A stretch of 13,120 nucleotides of DNA from the NCBI GenBank assembly GCA_963550755.1, contig CAUVDV010000063.1:1-13120 (forward strand). The letters are read 5' to 3'. Shown here in pieces: positions 12,132-13,120 of this stretch; the first letter of the stretch is position 1; every line of letters starts with the position of its first letter. The stretch comes from W11650 sp963550755. GTDB taxonomy: Bacteria > Bacillota > Clostridia > Lachnospirales > Vallitaleaceae. The notes below the pieces were generated by a model. The model worked only from the letters and a program-made list of their open reading frames with translations, searched no databases and was not told where the DNA came from. A program made the translations under genes and the position numbers.

Positions 12132-13120
12132 ATGAGTGGAGAGAGGACAAGGAAACACTCCCTGCTGGCCAAACTGATGGTCATGCTGATGGTCGTCAAT
12201 TTGTTCCAAGGCATGATATCCACGCCGATAGCAGCAGCGGAGGATACGGAACACTTTCAAGGCGGAAAACTCGTAGAGGGAAAAGAAAAGGACGGCAATA
12301 AGGGGATTAAGATCCAAAAGACAGCAAGCAACTATGACCCGGCGACGGGCACCTTTGATATTCAGCTGGATATTTGGGGCGATGGGGAAGAAACGTTAGC
12401 CAAACCAGTTGATATTGTTTTGCTGGTTGATACTTCTGGTAGTATGAAGTGGCCACACAACACAAATGGCAGAATTAATAAGGCAAAAGATGCCGCTAGG
12501 AAGTTTGTGGATGAATTGCTGCCCCAAAACGCAGGCAAGGTTCAAATTGCGGTCGTAGGCTTTGCGGACGAAGCGGAAGTTAAAGCAAACTTGACCGATA
12601 ATGTGGAACAATTGAAATCTGCTATTAACAGCTTAACTCCGACTGGCGCTACTTTTACGCAAGCCGGACTGCGTAAAGCAGCAGAACTATTGCAGGGAAA
12701 TCAGGAACATCAAAAAAAGATTATCTTGATCAGTGATGGTGTGCCGACATGGGCGTATACTAATCGTATCATCCCGGATTTTGAACATAAAGATAACCAT
12801 AAAGCAAAACAAAATGTCCCCAAAGAAGGCTTTGAAATATGGCATACGGGTGCATTTCACGGTTGGCACAAAGGCTTTCAATCAAACTGGTATTGGACTT
12901 CTTGGTATATTAAGTTGGTTCCCGAAGTTTTTGGCCCGGGAAATGCAATGTCTCCAGAAGTTAAGGCTGCTACGCTGGCTGAGGCTGCTTCCATAAAAGA
13001 TAATCAAATCTCTATTATTTCTGTCGGGATCGATTTAAAAGATGATGCAGAAGCTAAAGATGTTATGAATCATATCGCCAGCAGCGGGAAATACATAGAT
13101 TCCGGTGAAGCCGGCGGAAA
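12132..13120 (+). CDS. Secreted VWA-domain surface protein, likely adhesin (partial, 3' end missing)
   Basis: An open frame of 329 codons runs off the right edge. Residues 1-36 form a signal peptide: basic start (GERTRKH), hydrophobic core, and an IAAA-ED cleavage site. A short beta-rich segment follows (GIKIQKTASNYDPATG, then FDIQLDIWG), usual in cell-wall adhesins. A von Willebrand factor A domain starts at about residue 92 (PVDIVLLVDTSGSM). The metal site (MIDAS) is complete: D100-x-S102-x-S104, T174 in TGATFTQAG, and D202 in LISDGVPT. Residues about 207-275 are a Trp/His/Tyr-rich insertion before the last strands (ISIISVGIDL). The layout resembles pilus-tip or Cna-B adhesins of Bacillota, but any Cna-B repeats and LPxTG anchor lie outside the window. 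Start ATG 12132 has AGGAG nine bases upstream. Confidence 0.9.
   Translation, partial: MSGERTRKHSLLAKLMVMLMVVNLFQGMISTPIAAAEDTEHFQGGKLVEGKEKDGNKGIKIQKTASNYDPATGTFDIQLDIWGDGEETLAKPVDIVLLVDTSGSMKWPHNTNGRINKAKDAARKFVDELLPQNAGKVQIAVVGFADEAEVKANLTDNVEQLKSAINSLTPTGATFTQAGLRKAAELLQGNQEHQKKIILISDGVPTWAYTNRIIPDFEHKDNHKAKQNVPKEGFEIWHTGAFHGWHKGFQSNWYWTSWYIKLVPEVFGPGNAMSPEVKAATLAEAASIKDNQISIISVGIDLKDDAEAKDVMNHIASSGKYIDSGEAGG

Noticed and set aside
1..13120. tRNA, rRNA, prophage or integrase genes
   Set aside because: No cloverleaf, rRNA-like stretch or phage-type protein was seen on either strand.

Overview
The window looks like a chromosomal segment of a low-to-medium GC Bacillota bacterium, most likely class Clostridia. 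The reasons are RecU (a Holliday junction resolvase essentially confined to Bacillota and Mollicutes), strong AGGAGG-type ribosome binding sites, a LexA box of the Gram-positive GAAC-N4-GTTC type, and a DUF3990/DUF3791 gene pair common in gut Clostridia. Species cannot be told from the sequence alone.

Left part (1-4611, all + strand): the last residues of polynucleotide phosphorylase (pnp), dUTPase (dut), an RluA-family pseudouridine synthase, RecU, a lipoprotein with a charged coiled coil and a NodB-type polysaccharide deacetylase domain, and a 36-residue single-pass membrane peptide. The gaps hold two different tandem-repeat tracts, one degenerate with a period near 41 bp and one clean with a period of 34 bp. 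A predicted three-way-junction fold lies before the small membrane gene.

Centre (4612-7701, + strand): a compact rho-recA transcription unit. A perfect 7+7 bp LexA-type palindrome sits just upstream of a near-consensus promoter. A 42-nt G-free pyrimidine-rich leader precedes rho, recA follows rho after 45 bp, and a long-loop terminator closes the unit. Rho may therefore be DNA-damage inducible together with RecA.

Accessory part (7711-8727, + strand, more AT-rich): an ADP-ribosyltransferase-fold DUF3990 gene overlaps a DUF3791 gene by 20 bp. A truncated small reading frame is fused to the front by a TAATG overlap. This resembles a toxin-antitoxin or defence module inserted behind recA.

Right part: on the - strand lie a MATE efflux transporter and a two-gene ThrE-type threonine/serine exporter, with a leader holding tiny ORFs. 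On the + strand, divergent from the MATE gene, is a well-formed promoter followed by a leader that resembles the 5' half of a cyclic-di-GMP-I (GEMM) riboswitch. It leads into a secreted von Willebrand factor A (VWA) surface protein that runs off the window end. The best candidates for something undescribed are this GEMM-like leader and the SOS-linked rho-recA arrangement.
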